A DNA stretch of 64,000 bases from CBDBJK01 sp965206395 (lineage in GTDB: Bacteria; Chloroflexota; Dehalococcoidia; Lucifugimonadales; CATOSD01). The DNA lies in assembly GCA_965206395.1 (NCBI GenBank), contig CBDBJK010000008.1, forward strand, positions 61,651 to 125,650, in the 5' to 3' direction. Made by a program: the position numbers and the translations under genes. A model generated the notes under the pieces. That model was given only the letters and a program-made list of their open reading frames with translations. It was not told the DNA's origin and did no database searches. This document shows, piece after piece, positions 1-7,708 of the stretch (the first letter of the stretch is position 1; every line of letters begins with the position of its first letter).

Positions 1-171
1 GAACAGGACGCGGTAATCACGATGTACCGGGAGGCGTTCGATGCCATGGAGCAGGCCGCTCCAAATCTAAGAAAGAAGATACTGTTGCCGGGAGCCGGCC
101 ATTGGATCCAGCAGGAGCGTCCGGCAGAGGTCAACGAACTGCTCATCGAATTCTGCCTCAAAGTCCAGTAG
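1..171 (+). CDS. alpha/beta hydrolase, C-terminal end (partial)
   Basis: Frame 1 is open from the window edge to a TAG at 169-171, giving 56 residues of a protein that starts outside. The end carries the pattern PGAGHWIQQERPAEVN followed by a short helix, which is the catalytic-His region (GHW-QxE-P) of epoxide hydrolase / haloalkane dehalogenase-like alpha/beta hydrolases. The His would complete a Ser/Asp-His-Asp triad whose other members lie off the edge, so the substrate cannot be inferred. Confidence 0.75.
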   Translation, partial: EQDAVITMYREAFDAMEQAAPNLRKKILLPGAGHWIQQERPAEVNELLIEFCLKVQ

Positions 172-247
172 GAAGTTAGGATAGGCACGTGCTCAAATTC
201 TACTGATATAGAGAATCTCATCTATATCATGGAGAAGGAGAAGATTT

Positions 248-469
248 ATGGTGAATAACCTCGGTCAACATGCCGTTGTCATCGGTGGGAGTTTGGCAGG
301 TCTGATGACCGCACGGGTGCTCGCCGATCACTTCGATCAAGTTACGGTGCTGGAAAAGGACCACATTGAGGATCAACCAGAGGTCCACAGGTCTATTCCT
401 CAGGGAAACCATCTCCACGCGCTGCTGTTGGATCCATCGTTGCCTCGCCAGCTGCCATTGCGAGATTAG
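248..469 (+). pseudogene. FAD-dependent oxidoreductase, N-terminal fragment
   Basis: The 73-residue ORF has a clear start (ATG 248, strong purine-rich RBS at 230-242). It opens with a Rossmann FAD-binding fingerprint, VVIGGSLAGLMTARVL at about residues 11-26, followed by VTVLEKD, the end of the second beta strand that binds the FAD ribose. It then shows IPQGNHLHALL, typical of geranylgeranyl-reductase/hydroxylase-like flavoproteins of about 400 residues. After HALLL the sequence loses resemblance and stops. The remaining 200 bases before the P450 gene show no continuation in any frame, so this is a truncated remnant. It may once have been a redox partner of the P450/ferredoxin pair; that is inference. 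Confidence 0.6.
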
Positions 470-677
470 AGTGGCGCACCCCAAGGTTTTCAGACTGAGG
501 GCAAGACTATGTCCTTGACGGGGATGGCAGCGTTCTATTAACATCCTTATGGATCATGGAATGCTTCGCTAAATTGGCGAGAGACTCGTGATAACTGTTA
601 AATGGTGGTGGGGTTGAGAGCGCGGAAACTGAGATGCCTCGGGTTTTTAGTAAAGTCTACATGTCTCTGGAGGTATT

Positions 678-1898
678 ATGGTTGTTGCTATTAACGAGGA
701 TATGTTCACTCAGGAAGTCCTGGCCGATCCGTACACTTACTATGGCCGGCTAAGAGAGGAAGACCCCGTCCACTGGAACGAGAAGTACGAACTGTGGGTA
801 ATCACGCGCCACGAAGACCTTGTTTGGCTCACTCGGCATCACGAGATGTTTTCTTCAGCGGTTTTCAAGAAGGATACAAGACCCGCCTATCCTGATATTA
901 ATGAGTCTGACACCGGACTATATGAGTACGTGAAGGACTATCAGGGAGATCAGTTTATACAGCAAGATCGCCCCGCACATCTGGAGATGCGAAAGATAGT
1001 CAACGGATATTTCACTCCCAAGGCTATGGAAGCGTGGCGGCCTATGGTGAAGGAAGCCGTCAAAGACCTCCTCGACGCGGCGGAAGAGAAGGGACATATG
1101 GACATCATGCGGGATTTTGCCGTTCCGCTTCCTCTTCTGGTCATTGCTCAGATGATGGGTGTTCCCAAACAGGACCGGCCCTACATCAGGGAAATTGCCG
1201 AAAAACTGCTCAACATTGGACGGGGAGAACCTGACCGTATGCGTCCACTGACGGAAGGCATGAAGCAGATGATTGAATACGTTTCTCCCTTGGTTGACAA
1301 GAGGATTGTCGAACCTGAGGACGACTTCATCTCGGTGCTAGCCCAAGGCGAGAAGCAGGGCGTGTTCAGCCGCCATCAAGTGCTGGTGAATACGTCTCTG
1401 TTACTGCTGGCAGGACATGAAACCACGATCAACCTCCTTGCTAATGGCACTCTATCCTTCATTCGCAATCCCGACCAGTGGGAGCTGCTCAAGCAAGACC
1501 CCGCTGGAATGACTCGGAAGGCGACGGAGGAGTGTCTTCGCCATGATTCGTCCGTCAAGTCCATACAGCGCATAGCCTCGCAGGACGTCGAGATGAGAGG
1601 AAAGACTCTCCGCAAAGACGACCGTATAAGATGGTTTATATCCTCGGCTAATCGCGACCCTCGCAAATTCGAGAACCCTGACGAGTTTGATATTACCCGA
1701 TGGCCTAACCCCCACGTGGCCTTTGGCGCCGGAACCCATCATTGCCTTGGCGCAACACTTGTACGTGTAGAAGGACAGGAGGCGTTCAAGGCCCTGGTCG
1801 AGCGATTCCCCAACTTCGATCTGGAGACGGACAAGCTAGAATATCATCCGAGCATCACCTTCCGCTCTCTCAAATCCATGCCCGTTACCTGGAACTAG
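678..1898 (+). CDS. Cytochrome P450
   Basis: This 406-residue soluble bacterial P450 (haem-thiolate monooxygenase) has all the hallmark motifs. The I-helix oxygen-activation motif AGHETT is at residues 245-250, the K-helix ExxR is at 285-288 (ECLR), and the haem loop FGAGTHHCLG carries the axial cysteine at Cys356. No N-terminal membrane anchor is present, so the enzyme should be cytosolic and depend on a ferredoxin. The RBS CTGGAGG at 667-673 supports ATG 678. The next gene, 10 bp downstream, encodes the likely electron donor. The motifs do not reveal the substrate; small bacterial P450s of this layout hydroxylate terpenes, steroids or fatty acids. Confidence 0.95.
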   Translation: MVVAINEDMFTQEVLADPYTYYGRLREEDPVHWNEKYELWVITRHEDLVWLTRHHEMFSSAVFKKDTRPAYPDINESDTGLYEYVKDYQGDQFIQQDRPAHLEMRKIVNGYFTPKAMEAWRPMVKEAVKDLLDAAEEKGHMDIMRDFAVPLPLLVIAQMMGVPKQDRPYIREIAEKLLNIGRGEPDRMRPLTEGMKQMIEYVSPLVDKRIVEPEDDFISVLAQGEKQGVFSRHQVLVNTSLLLLAGHETTINLLANGTLSFIRNPDQWELLKQDPAGMTRKATEECLRHDSSVKSIQRIASQDVEMRGKTLRKDDRIRWFISSANRDPRKFENPDEFDITRWPNPHVAFGAGTHHCLGATLVRVEGQEAFKALVERFPNFDLETDKLEYHPSITFRSLKSMPVTWN

Positions 1899-1908
1899 GC
1901 GGTGTTGA

Positions 1909-2133
1909 ATGGCTCGAAAGTTGCGGATAACGGTCGACCACAACGTATGTGTAGGCAACGACATGTGCACCAACATCGCCACCAATGTATTCGCTCTGAA
2001 CGACGACCTTCAGTCGGCGGTGGTGAATCCAGAGGGCGATCCTGTTGAGAAGGTCTTGGAGGCGGCGGAAAACTGCCCGGTCAGCGCTATCACGGTAGAG
2101 GATGAAGAAACAGGGGAAACGCTGTTTCCTTAA
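1909..2133 (+). CDS. 3Fe-4S ferredoxin, P450 redox partner
   Basis: A 74-residue acidic protein with cluster cysteines Cys14 and Cys20 (CVGNDMC) and Cys56 followed by proline (ENCP). In this family a CxxxxxC...CP pattern, with the second cysteine of a 4Fe-4S motif missing, binds a 3Fe-4S cluster. Such small ferredoxins sit next to P450 genes in actinobacteria and Chloroflexota and deliver electrons from a ferredoxin reductase. The 10-bp gap to the P450 stop implies one transcript. No ferredoxin reductase is visible nearby apart from the broken flavoprotein upstream. Confidence 0.92.
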   Translation: MARKLRITVDHNVCVGNDMCTNIATNVFALNDDLQSAVVNPEGDPVEKVLEAAENCPVSAITVEDEETGETLFP

Positions 2134-2457
2134 CTTCCGCTAAGTGGGGCTGAACGCTTACAACCCTTTCTACGAATTTCTGATTCAGATAGCTTGAGCA
2201 TATCGCTAATTCCCAGAGAGCCACGCTTAATCAGCAAGTTCGTCAATTCTTGCAGACCCTGCTGCGCGCCTTGTCTTCCGACTGCAGGCCTGTTCAGCTG
2301 TTGGTAGGGTATGAGTGATCCGGGGCCTCCTCGTCCAGAGGGCATCTTACCTATGGCACCAGGGAGCATGCCTTCCTTACGATACGATGGTCAAATCCGG
2401 GTCTGTTCCCAAGGGGTAAAGGGGTAGATAGTGGTCATAATATATGGAAATATGTTG
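2134..2457. other. Intergenic stretch, no recognised gene
   Basis: About 320 bases lie between the ferredoxin stop and tRNA-Pro. A 79-codon reading frame exists on the minus strand (2130-2369) but has no recognisable motif and no convincing RBS, and I do not call it. No hairpin with a T-run is seen immediately after the ferredoxin gene. Confidence 0.4.
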
Positions 2458-2533
2458 TGGTCGGGGTGGCGAGACTCGAACTCGCGGCCTCTACGTCCCG
2501 AACGTAGCGCGCTACCGACTGCGCTACACCCCG
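2458..2533 (-). tRNA. tRNA-Pro (CGG)
   Basis: Read on the minus strand, the acceptor stem CGGGGTG (2533-2527) pairs with CACCCCG (2468-2462), followed by discriminator A and an encoded CCA (2460-2458). The anticodon stem CTACG/CGTAG encloses loop TTCGGGA, so the anticodon is CGG, decoding CCG proline. The T arm CGAGTTCGAGTCTCG is intact. The fold is complete at 76 nt including CCA. Confidence 0.95.
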
Positions 2534-2576
2534 ACATATTACATTGTAATCGCAGCAACCGCTCTGAGCAAGACTA

Positions 2577-3395
2577 GGTTGTGTTGACATTTCATCTGAG
2601 CCATATGAGAGCACCGACGAAGTTCAAGAATCCCAGGAAACGCGATGACAGCTTGTCAAAGCGAGAGAAGATATGCCGGTAGTGCTTGATCTTGTTGATG
2701 AAACACTCCACAAGGTGGCGCTCTCGGTAAAGGTACTCATCATACTCTCGTGGCGTCTTTCGATTTGACCGAGGTGGAATCACAGGTAACGCGCCCCTGC
2801 CCAGGATGCATTGGAGAAAATCCATCGAATCGTATCCCTTATCAGCAATCACATGCTCGGTTTCGAAATCAGCAATCAATGCCTGTGCCTGGGTGATGTC
2901 GTGACGTTGACCTGCTGTGAGCTCAAAGCGCAACGGGTTGCCCAATCCATCCACGCTCACGTGGATCTTGGTACTGAACCCGCCTCGGCTCCGGCCAAGA
3001 GCTTGGGCCGATTAGCCACCGTTTTTTTGGAGGCTCCAGCAGCACAGGGATGAGCGCGAACCACAGTGCTATCACAGTGCTATCAATGATGACATGCTCC
3101 ATATCGGGGTCTTGCACAAAATGCTGATGCATTCGTTCCCATACACCCTTTTCACACCAGCGTGCGAAGCGCTTATATACGCTGTTCCAGTGACCGTAGT
3201 GCTCAGGCAGCAGTCTCCAAGGAGCACCACTTCGTGCCATCCACAGGATGGCCTCGACGTAGCGCCTGCAATCGTCCTCCTCTCCAACGTAGAGGTCTGG
3301 GCATGAGCGCAGAAATTCAAGGATTTTCGACCATTGTTCATTGCGTAATTCAGTCGTTGACATGTATCCATTATGCACCAAATGTCAACACAACC
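2577..3395 (-). mobile_element. IS5-family (IS427-like) insertion sequence, copy 1
   Basis: An 819-bp element with terminal inverted repeats GGTTGTGTTGACATTT at the left and its complement at the right. The flanking TA (within CTAG on both sides) looks duplicated, consistent with IS427-group elements of the IS5 family. The transposase is on the minus strand. A second copy, inverted, lies at 59206-60024. By eye the copies differ at only three positions, for example the bases near 2875, 3013 and 3328. The element interrupts a palindrome 15 bases beyond tRNA-Pro. Confidence 0.93.
2592..3363 (-). pseudogene. IS5-family DDE transposase, frameshifted (copy 1)
   Basis: The first frame starts at ATG 3363 (MSTTELRNEQW) and contains the N-terminal region with PWRLLPEHYGHWNSVYKRF and the first catalytic Asp in IIDST (Asp94). 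The second frame carries GRSRGGFSTKIHVSVDGLGNP, the second Asp in ADKGYDS, and the Glu in RHLVECFINKIKHYRH. IS427-type elements normally join the two frames by -1 slippage on an A-run; an A7 run is present. Here an 11-bp tandem duplication (3063-3073 and 3074-3084) right after the first Asp puts the first frame out of register with that slip. The copy is therefore probably unable to make a full transposase. Confidence 0.85.
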
Positions 3396-3587
3396 TAGTT
3401 CAGAGCGGTTGCTGCGATCAGGGGTTCGTAGACGGCCCACGCGACCTTCTGACCCCACGAATTCAAAGAAGCCGGTAATGATGATATAATGAAACTGACT
3501 CTGTTCCTCATAATAGGTATGTAGTAGGATGGGAGGCAACCTTTGGCATGAGTGGGGAAGGCTTATGAAAGGAGGAGTGTCTGGCTA

Positions 3588-3716
3588 ATGTTAGGAAAGT
3601 TTAAAAAGAGACTCTATGCGATACTGGACGCGGTAGAAGGTGTGAAAACCTCTGGTAATCATATGATGTTAATGCAAGCCGACGTCGACCAGTTGCGGCG
3701 GGTAATGATTCATTGA
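3588..3716 (+). CDS. Small hypothetical protein, 42 aa
   Basis: ATG 3588 follows a strong RBS (AAAGGAGGA around 3568-3576, 11-12 bases upstream). The product begins MLGKFKKRLYAILDAV and is basic at the N-terminus with an amphipathic pattern after it. No family is recognised. It is followed by a possible second mini-ORF (ATG 3729) and then by a strong terminator at 3812-3844, so this short stretch probably is a transcribed unit. It lies just past the IS right end and could be a fragment of a gene cut by earlier rearrangement. Confidence 0.4.
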   Translation: MLGKFKKRLYAILDAVEGVKTSGNHMMLMQADVDQLRRVMIH

Positions 3717-3811
3717 GATGACGAGGATATGGCCGTGAGCGCCATATACGAACAAGCCGGAGTCCGACGGATGCCGCACTACTTGTGATCTGGTAACCTT
3801 GGCCTATATTG

Positions 3812-3844
3812 CGTCGGAGGAGTTAAACTGCCTCCGACGTTTTT
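3812..3844 (+). terminator. Rho-independent terminator
   Basis: Perfect 9-bp stem CGTCGGAGG (3812-3820) with CCTCCGACG (3831-3839), a 10-base loop, and five T's at 3840-3844. It closes the small-ORF unit upstream and insulates the SAM-responsive operon that follows. Confidence 0.9.
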
Positions 3845-3931
3845 GTTGAAGAACCGCCCACCACGCGGTCCTCTGACGGCCCTTTGTCAAGGTATATATG
3901 GCCGTGCTTTGCGGTGGATAGCCCATCGCCC

Positions 3932-3960
3932 TTGACACTGTTGGTGGCCCATAGTAGCAT
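3932..3960 (+). promoter_or_regulatory. Sigma-70 promoter of the SAM-cycle operon
   Basis: A consensus -35 box TTGACA (3932-3937), a 17-base spacer, and a -10 box TAGCAT (3955-3960, 4 of 6 matches) lie about 33 bases before the first stem of the SAM riboswitch. That is the spacing expected for a leader that begins shortly upstream of the aptamer. Confidence 0.6.
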
Positions 3961-3992
3961 AAATGCGTTCTCACAAAACTGAATAATCGCAG

Positions 3993-4112
3993 CTCTTATC
4001 ACGAGAGGCGGAGGGATCGGCCCAGTGATGCCCGGCAACCGGTCGGATTGGCTTCATTAGCCATCGACGCGGTGCCAATTCCGACGAGCTTGAAATGCTC
4101 GAAAGATGAGAG
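3993..4112 (+). promoter_or_regulatory. SAM-I (S-box) riboswitch aptamer
   Basis: The segment matches the S-box consensus: CTCTTATC (3993-4000) closing helix P1 with GATGAGAG (4105-4112), then the core AGAGGCGGAGGGATCGGCCC, GATGCCCGGCAACC, GGTGCCAATTCC and CTCGAAAGATGAGA. S-adenosylmethionine binding stabilises P1. The P1 3' strand GATGAGAG is also exactly complementary to CTCTCATC at 4135-4142, the left side of the downstream terminator, so it doubles as the antiterminator. The genes below make and recycle SAM-derived metabolites, fitting feedback repression. Confidence 0.95.
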
Positions 4113-4131
4113 TTTTCTTCCAGGCAAAAAG

Positions 4132-4165
4132 CTTCTCTCATCGTGTCATAGAGAAGTTTTTTTTT
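4132..4165 (+). terminator. Riboswitch-controlled attenuator terminator
   Basis: Stem CTTCTCT (4132-4138) with AGAGAAG (4150-4156) followed by nine T's (4157-4165). The left arm overlaps the bases that can pair with the P1 3' strand of the SAM aptamer. With SAM bound, P1 forms and the terminator folds (off). Without SAM, GATGAGAG pairs with CTCTCATC and transcription reads into mtnA. Confidence 0.92.
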
Positions 4166-4177
4166 GGGGGGGGACTA

Positions 4178-4285
4178 ATGGTTGATTCTCCAATTGAGCA
4201 ATTACCCGATGCCGAAATATATAAGGCATGGGTACTTCGCTGCGATTTGACGTTACGAAACAGGAAACCCTTTGAGAGAATCTGA
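4178..4285 (+). CDS. Possible leader peptide, 35 aa
   Basis: ATG 4178 follows a G-rich run directly after the attenuator T-tract. The product begins MVDSPIEQLPDAEIY, is in the same frame as mtnA, and ends at TGA 4283-4285, nine bases before the mtnA GTG. It may be a translated leader or the decayed front of a longer gene. No family recognised. Its main value is as a possible translational coupling device for mtnA. Confidence 0.3.
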   Translation: MVDSPIEQLPDAEIYKAWVLRCDLTLRNRKPFERI

Positions 4286-4294
4286 GGTAACACC

Positions 4295-5347
4295 GTGGCA
4301 TCTGCCAAGACATTGAGCTTCCGGCCCATCTGCTGGCTCGATGATGGCAAGGTCAGGCTGATAGACCAGGCACGGCTTCCCCTGGAAGAGGTCTGGCTTG
4401 AGCTTGACGACTATAGAAACGTCGTCGCGGCGATAAAAGAGATGCGCATTCGAGGCGCGCCAGCCATCGGAATCGCAGGAGCTTATGCGGTGTCCCTGGC
4501 CGCCCTGGAAATTGATATAGCAGGTGTCGAAGATTTTATGCCTCGCCTGGAAATAGCGGCGCAAGAGATAAGAAACGCGCGTCCGACGGCGGTCAACCTG
4601 GAGTGGGCCGTCCTGCGGATGCTTGGCGTTGCGCAAAACGCAGGCTCGCCCGCAGATCTCGTTGCGGAGGCCAAGAGGATACAGGACGAGGATGAGGAAG
4701 CCAACCACCGGATAGGCCGATTTGGTGCAGAACTGATTCCATACGATAGCGCCGTTCTGACTCATTGCAACACCGGCGCTCTGGCAACCGGCGGTTACGG
4801 GACGGCCTTGGGCGTCATACGCACCGCGTGGAGCGACGGCAGGCTGAGCGGCGTCTTCGCAACCGAAACGCGGCCCCTTCTTCAGGGAGGGCGGCTTACC
4901 GCCTGGGAACTGGCGCAGGCGAATATCAGCGCGACTCTGATTCCCGACTCCGCCGCCGGGCAGCTTTTGCGTCTCGGCAGAGCGCAGGCGGTCATAGTGG
5001 GAGCAGATCGGATAGCGGCCAATGGAGACACAGCCAACAAAATCGGAACCTACAGCCTGGCGGTGCTCGCCAGAGAGAACGGAGTGCCGTTCTATGTCGC
5101 GGCCCCGACAAGCACAATCGACCTGAGCCTCTCCTCCGGCGATCTCATCCCCATAGAGGAGCGCCCTGCTGAAGAGGTTACCCATATCGCGGGCGTCCGA
5201 ATCGCCTCCGAAGGCATAGACGTGCTGAACACGGCCTTCGACGTTACACCTCACCGCTACATCACAGCGATTATCACAGAGGCGGGCGTCGTCAGAGAGC
5301 CGTATTGTGATGGATTGCAGAAAGTCCTGGAGGCTCCGAATGGCTGA
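4295..5347 (+). CDS. mtnA: S-methyl-5-thioribose-1-phosphate isomerase
   Basis: This 350-residue enzyme converts 5-methylthioribose-1-phosphate to the ribulose form in methionine salvage. It contains RIRGAPAIGIAGAYAV (51-66), HCNTGALATGGYGTALG with the catalytic Cys158, ETRPLLQGGRLTAWEL (191-206), and GADRIAANGDTANKIGT with the catalytic Asp238. These set it apart from eIF2B subunits, which lack the catalytic pair. Start is GTG 4295 with GAGG at 4284-4287. Its stop overlaps the next gene by 8 bp, indicating coupled translation with MTA phosphorylase, the preceding step. Expression should be controlled by the SAM-I riboswitch just upstream. Confidence 0.96.
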   Translation: MASAKTLSFRPICWLDDGKVRLIDQARLPLEEVWLELDDYRNVVAAIKEMRIRGAPAIGIAGAYAVSLAALEIDIAGVEDFMPRLEIAAQEIRNARPTAVNLEWAVLRMLGVAQNAGSPADLVAEAKRIQDEDEEANHRIGRFGAELIPYDSAVLTHCNTGALATGGYGTALGVIRTAWSDGRLSGVFATETRPLLQGGRLTAWELAQANISATLIPDSAAGQLLRLGRAQAVIVGADRIAANGDTANKIGTYSLAVLARENGVPFYVAAPTSTIDLSLSSGDLIPIEERPAEEVTHIAGVRIASEGIDVLNTAFDVTPHRYITAIITEAGVVREPYCDGLQKVLEAPNG

Positions 5348-6203
5348 GGAGGCGAAGGTCGCTTTTATCGGCGGTTCCGGCCTGTACGATATGGAAGGTC
5401 TCTCCGACAGAAAAGAGGTTGATGTCCAGACCCCTTTCGGCTCGCCCAGCGATGCCATAGTTGTTGGCACGCTGAATGATGAGCGGGTCGCGTTTCTGCC
5501 GCGCCACGGCAAAGGCCATCGCATCTCTCCTACCGAGTTGCCTGCCAGGGCGAACGTTTTCGCGCTCAAGTCCCTGGGAGTCGAGCGCATCGTGTCTATA
5601 AGCGCGGTGGGCAGCCTCAAGGAAGATGTCAAGCCGCTGGATTTCGTTATTCCAGACCAGCTAATAGATCGAACAAAGAGCCGCGTCAATTCATTTTTCG
5701 AAGACGGCATCGTGGGGCATATAGCCTTTGCTGACCCATTCTGCCCCGTGATGAGCGATACTGTCGCGCAGGCGGCCCAACGGCAAAGGGTTGATACCCA
5801 CGTTGGCGGCACGTGCATCGTCATCGAAGGGCCGCAGTTTTCCACGAGGGCGGAGTCGGAGCTTTATCGCTCATGGGGGGCCGACATAATAGGAATGACC
5901 GCCCTGCCGGAGGCCAAGCTGGCCCGCGAAGCCGAGATGTGCTACTCGACGATGGCGCTGGTCACCGACTACGACACCTGGCATCAGAGTGAAGAAGACG
6001 TTTCGGTAGAGCTTGTAGTCGGCAACCTACTCAAGAACGTAGCGGTTTCGCGGGTAGTCATTCGAGAGGTGCTGTCGGCGCTTCCGAAGACCCGCGAGTG
6101 CCTGTGTGCCTCTGCCCTCAAGAATGCTATTATTACCAGTCGAGAGAGCATATCCAAGAGCGCAAGGAGCCGATTATCTTTGATTGTGGAGAAATATCTT
6201 TAG
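5340..6203 (+). CDS. mtnP: S-methyl-5'-thioadenosine phosphorylase
   Basis: This phosphorylase cleaves MTA with phosphate to adenine and methylthioribose-1-phosphate, the MtnA substrate. Start ATG 5340 (MAEEAKVAFIGGSG) overlaps the mtnA stop and has a CTGGAGG just upstream; an upstream in-frame start at 5307 would overlap mtnA further and is less likely. Motifs are IGGSGLYDMEG (about 10-20), PRHGKGHRISPTELPARAN (54-72), and the family signature IEGPQFSTRAESELYRSWGADIIGMTALPEAKLAREAEMCY in short runs around 163-203. The final 35 or so residues after LSALPKT look unusual and serine-rich compared with typical 260-280-residue homologues. MTAP is favoured over purine nucleoside phosphorylase by the mtnA neighbour. 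Confidence 0.94.
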   Translation: MAEEAKVAFIGGSGLYDMEGLSDRKEVDVQTPFGSPSDAIVVGTLNDERVAFLPRHGKGHRISPTELPARANVFALKSLGVERIVSISAVGSLKEDVKPLDFVIPDQLIDRTKSRVNSFFEDGIVGHIAFADPFCPVMSDTVAQAAQRQRVDTHVGGTCIVIEGPQFSTRAESELYRSWGADIIGMTALPEAKLAREAEMCYSTMALVTDYDTWHQSEEDVSVELVVGNLLKNVAVSRVVIREVLSALPKTRECLCASALKNAIITSRESISKSARSRLSLIVEKYL

Positions 6204-6225
6204 TGTTTCGGCAGTTTGAAAGACG

Positions 6226-6276
6226 CACCCTCATCCCAACCTTCTCCCATCGAGGGAGAAGGTTGGGATGAGGGTG
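6226..6276. repeat. Perfect 23-bp palindromic repeat
   Basis: A perfect 23-bp inverted repeat (6226-6248 and 6254-6276) with a 5-base loop, beginning CACCCTCATCCCAACC. It sits in the gap between the phosphorylase and rhodanese genes. The same core pieces (CACCCTCATCC..., CTTCTCCC, GGGAGAAGG) recur near 7709 and 43333. It could stabilise or terminate the mtnA-mtnP transcript, but no T-run follows. Confidence 0.85.
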
Positions 6277-6349
6277 AGAGGTTTGTCCTCAGTTACGCTT
6301 GAACTTTAGCTATTTACGCAGAAACCAAAAAAAGAGGAGGGTGCGGAAG

Positions 6350-6703
6350 ATGCCCAGGCAAGAACCAGGAGAACCTTATTACAGGCTTGACTCAGACGAA
6401 GCGGCGACGATGCTAGGGGACGACAGCGTTGTATTCGTAGATGTTCGCCGACCCGACGAATATATTGACGGTCACGTTAAGGGTGCTCTTTTTATACCTG
6501 TAGACGACGTTTTGGCCCGTATAGACGAGCTTCCAACGGACAAGAAACTCTACTTTATATGCGCGGCGGGCGTCCGAAGCGGGCTAGCCTGCGAGATGGC
6601 AGCCGCGATGGGTTACGACTCCGAGTTGCTATACAATATCGAAGACGGTACTCCCTCGTGGATCGAGAAAGGACATCCCACAAGTTATGGGTCTGATGAA
6701 TAA
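6350..6703 (+). CDS. Single-domain rhodanese
   Basis: A 117-residue sulfurtransferase-fold protein. The domain runs from YYRLDSDEAATML to the end, with FVDVRRPDEYIDGHVKGALFIP (29-50) and the active-site loop CAAGVRSG with catalytic Cys71. The loop length CxxGxR fits GlpE/PspE-like single-domain rhodaneses that carry persulfide. I chose ATG 6350, about 10 bases after GAGGAGG, over the upstream TTG at 6299. Within a SAM/methylthio salvage cluster it may move sulfur released from methionine metabolism, but this is inferred from position only. Confidence 0.9.
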   Translation: MPRQEPGEPYYRLDSDEAATMLGDDSVVFVDVRRPDEYIDGHVKGALFIPVDDVLARIDELPTDKKLYFICAAGVRSGLACEMAAAMGYDSELLYNIEDGTPSWIEKGHPTSYGSDE

Positions 6704-6745
6704 GGCGCAAATAGGTTCGCTCCAACATAACGGCCAGGTGAATAT

Positions 6746-7696
6746 ATGTCGGTTCTGGTAGTAGGCTCAGTCGCATACGATTCGGTCAAGACCTCAGCGG
6801 GAAGCCGAGACGACTCTCTAGGCGGCTCGGCGACCTACTTCTCCATTGCCAGCAGCTACTTCACCCCCGTGAGCGTCGTAGCAGTGGTGGGCGAGGACTT
6901 TCGTCAAGAGCATATCAGTATGCTAGAGTCGCATCACGTCGATGTCTCTGGTCTGGAACGCAGCCCAGGCAAGACGTTTCGGTGGGCTGGAGTCTATGGA
7001 GAGGAAGATGTCAACACCCGCGATACGCTGGACACCCAGCTAAACGTCTTCGCGGACTTTTCGCCTTCGCTGACCTCGGAGCATCGAAGTCAGCCATATC
7101 TCTTCCTGGCGAATATCGACCCGGAGCTTCAGCTTGACGTGCTAAAGCAGATGGAACCCAGGCCCAAGGTGGTAGCCCTCGACACGATGAATTTCTGGAT
7201 AGAAGGCAAGAAAAATGATCTCGCCCGTGTGGTAGAAGGCATCGACATCCTGTTCATGGACGTTGGGGAGGTGCGCTCTTTCGCAGAAGAGGTCAACCTT
7301 GTGACCGCCGCCGAGCGCATTCTGAGCATGGGGCCGAGTACGGTCATAGCCAAGCGCGGAGAGCACGGTGTTCTGGTGTTCAACGGAGACTCTGTTTTCT
7401 CAGCGCCCGCCTTCCCACTGGAGCGGGTGATCGACCCCACAGGCGCGGGAGACTCCTTCGCGGGCGGCTTCATGGGCTACCTGGCTTCGACCGGAGACAC
7501 GAGTCCCGACGGACTGCGAAGGGCCGCCGTGCTTGGCTCGGTCATGGGTTCCTTTGCGGTGGAAAGCTTCAGCATGGACCGCCTCGCAGCCCTTAGCCAA
7601 CAAGACATCGACGAGAGGTTCCGTGCGTTCACACAGCTATCCCAATTCATGCCATTGCAGGACGGCGAGTCCCTGCCCTGGCGAGACAGCCGCTAA
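6746..7696 (+). CDS. PfkB-family sugar/nucleoside kinase
   Basis: This 316-residue ribokinase-fold kinase has the N-terminal GSVAYDSV and LGGSATYFSIASSYF (substrate lid, 26-40). Its C-terminal PfkB signature DPTGAGDSFAGGFMGYL contains the catalytic Asp of GAGD at about residue 234. The substrate is not fixed by motif. Its position between MTA phosphorylase and SAH hydrolase, both of which release purines or nucleosides, makes adenosine kinase a good hypothesis: SAH hydrolysis needs adenosine removal to run forward. A thioribose kinase role is less likely because MTA phosphorylase already supplies the phosphorylated sugar. Confidence 0.88.
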   Translation: MSVLVVGSVAYDSVKTSAGSRDDSLGGSATYFSIASSYFTPVSVVAVVGEDFRQEHISMLESHHVDVSGLERSPGKTFRWAGVYGEEDVNTRDTLDTQLNVFADFSPSLTSEHRSQPYLFLANIDPELQLDVLKQMEPRPKVVALDTMNFWIEGKKNDLARVVEGIDILFMDVGEVRSFAEEVNLVTAAERILSMGPSTVIAKRGEHGVLVFNGDSVFSAPAFPLERVIDPTGAGDSFAGGFMGYLASTGDTSPDGLRRAAVLGSVMGSFAVESFSMDRLAALSQQDIDERFRAFTQLSQFMPLQDGESLPWRDSR

Positions 7697-7708
7697 TGCG
7701 GACACCCT

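Larger units (their letters stand above)
2549..3418. repeat. 19-bp-stem palindrome split by an IS element
   Basis: The arms at 2549-2567 and 3400-3418 are perfect inverted complements over 19 bases (ATCGCAGCAACCGCTCTGA and its complement). They immediately flank the IS5-type insertion. Removing the IS and one copy of the duplicated TA restores a hairpin with an 11-base loop. There is no T-run on either side, so it resembles a REP-type palindrome rather than a terminator. Confidence 0.8.

Noticed and set aside
2130..2369. 79-codon minus-strand ORF after the ferredoxin gene
   Set aside because: No motif, no convincing RBS, and composition unlike neighbouring proteins; it runs antiparallel into the ferredoxin stop.
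4253..5845. 530-codon minus-strand ORF opposite mtnA and mtnP
   Set aside because: It is the shadow of two overlapping real genes with clear catalytic motifs on the plus strand; the translated product has no recognisable domain.
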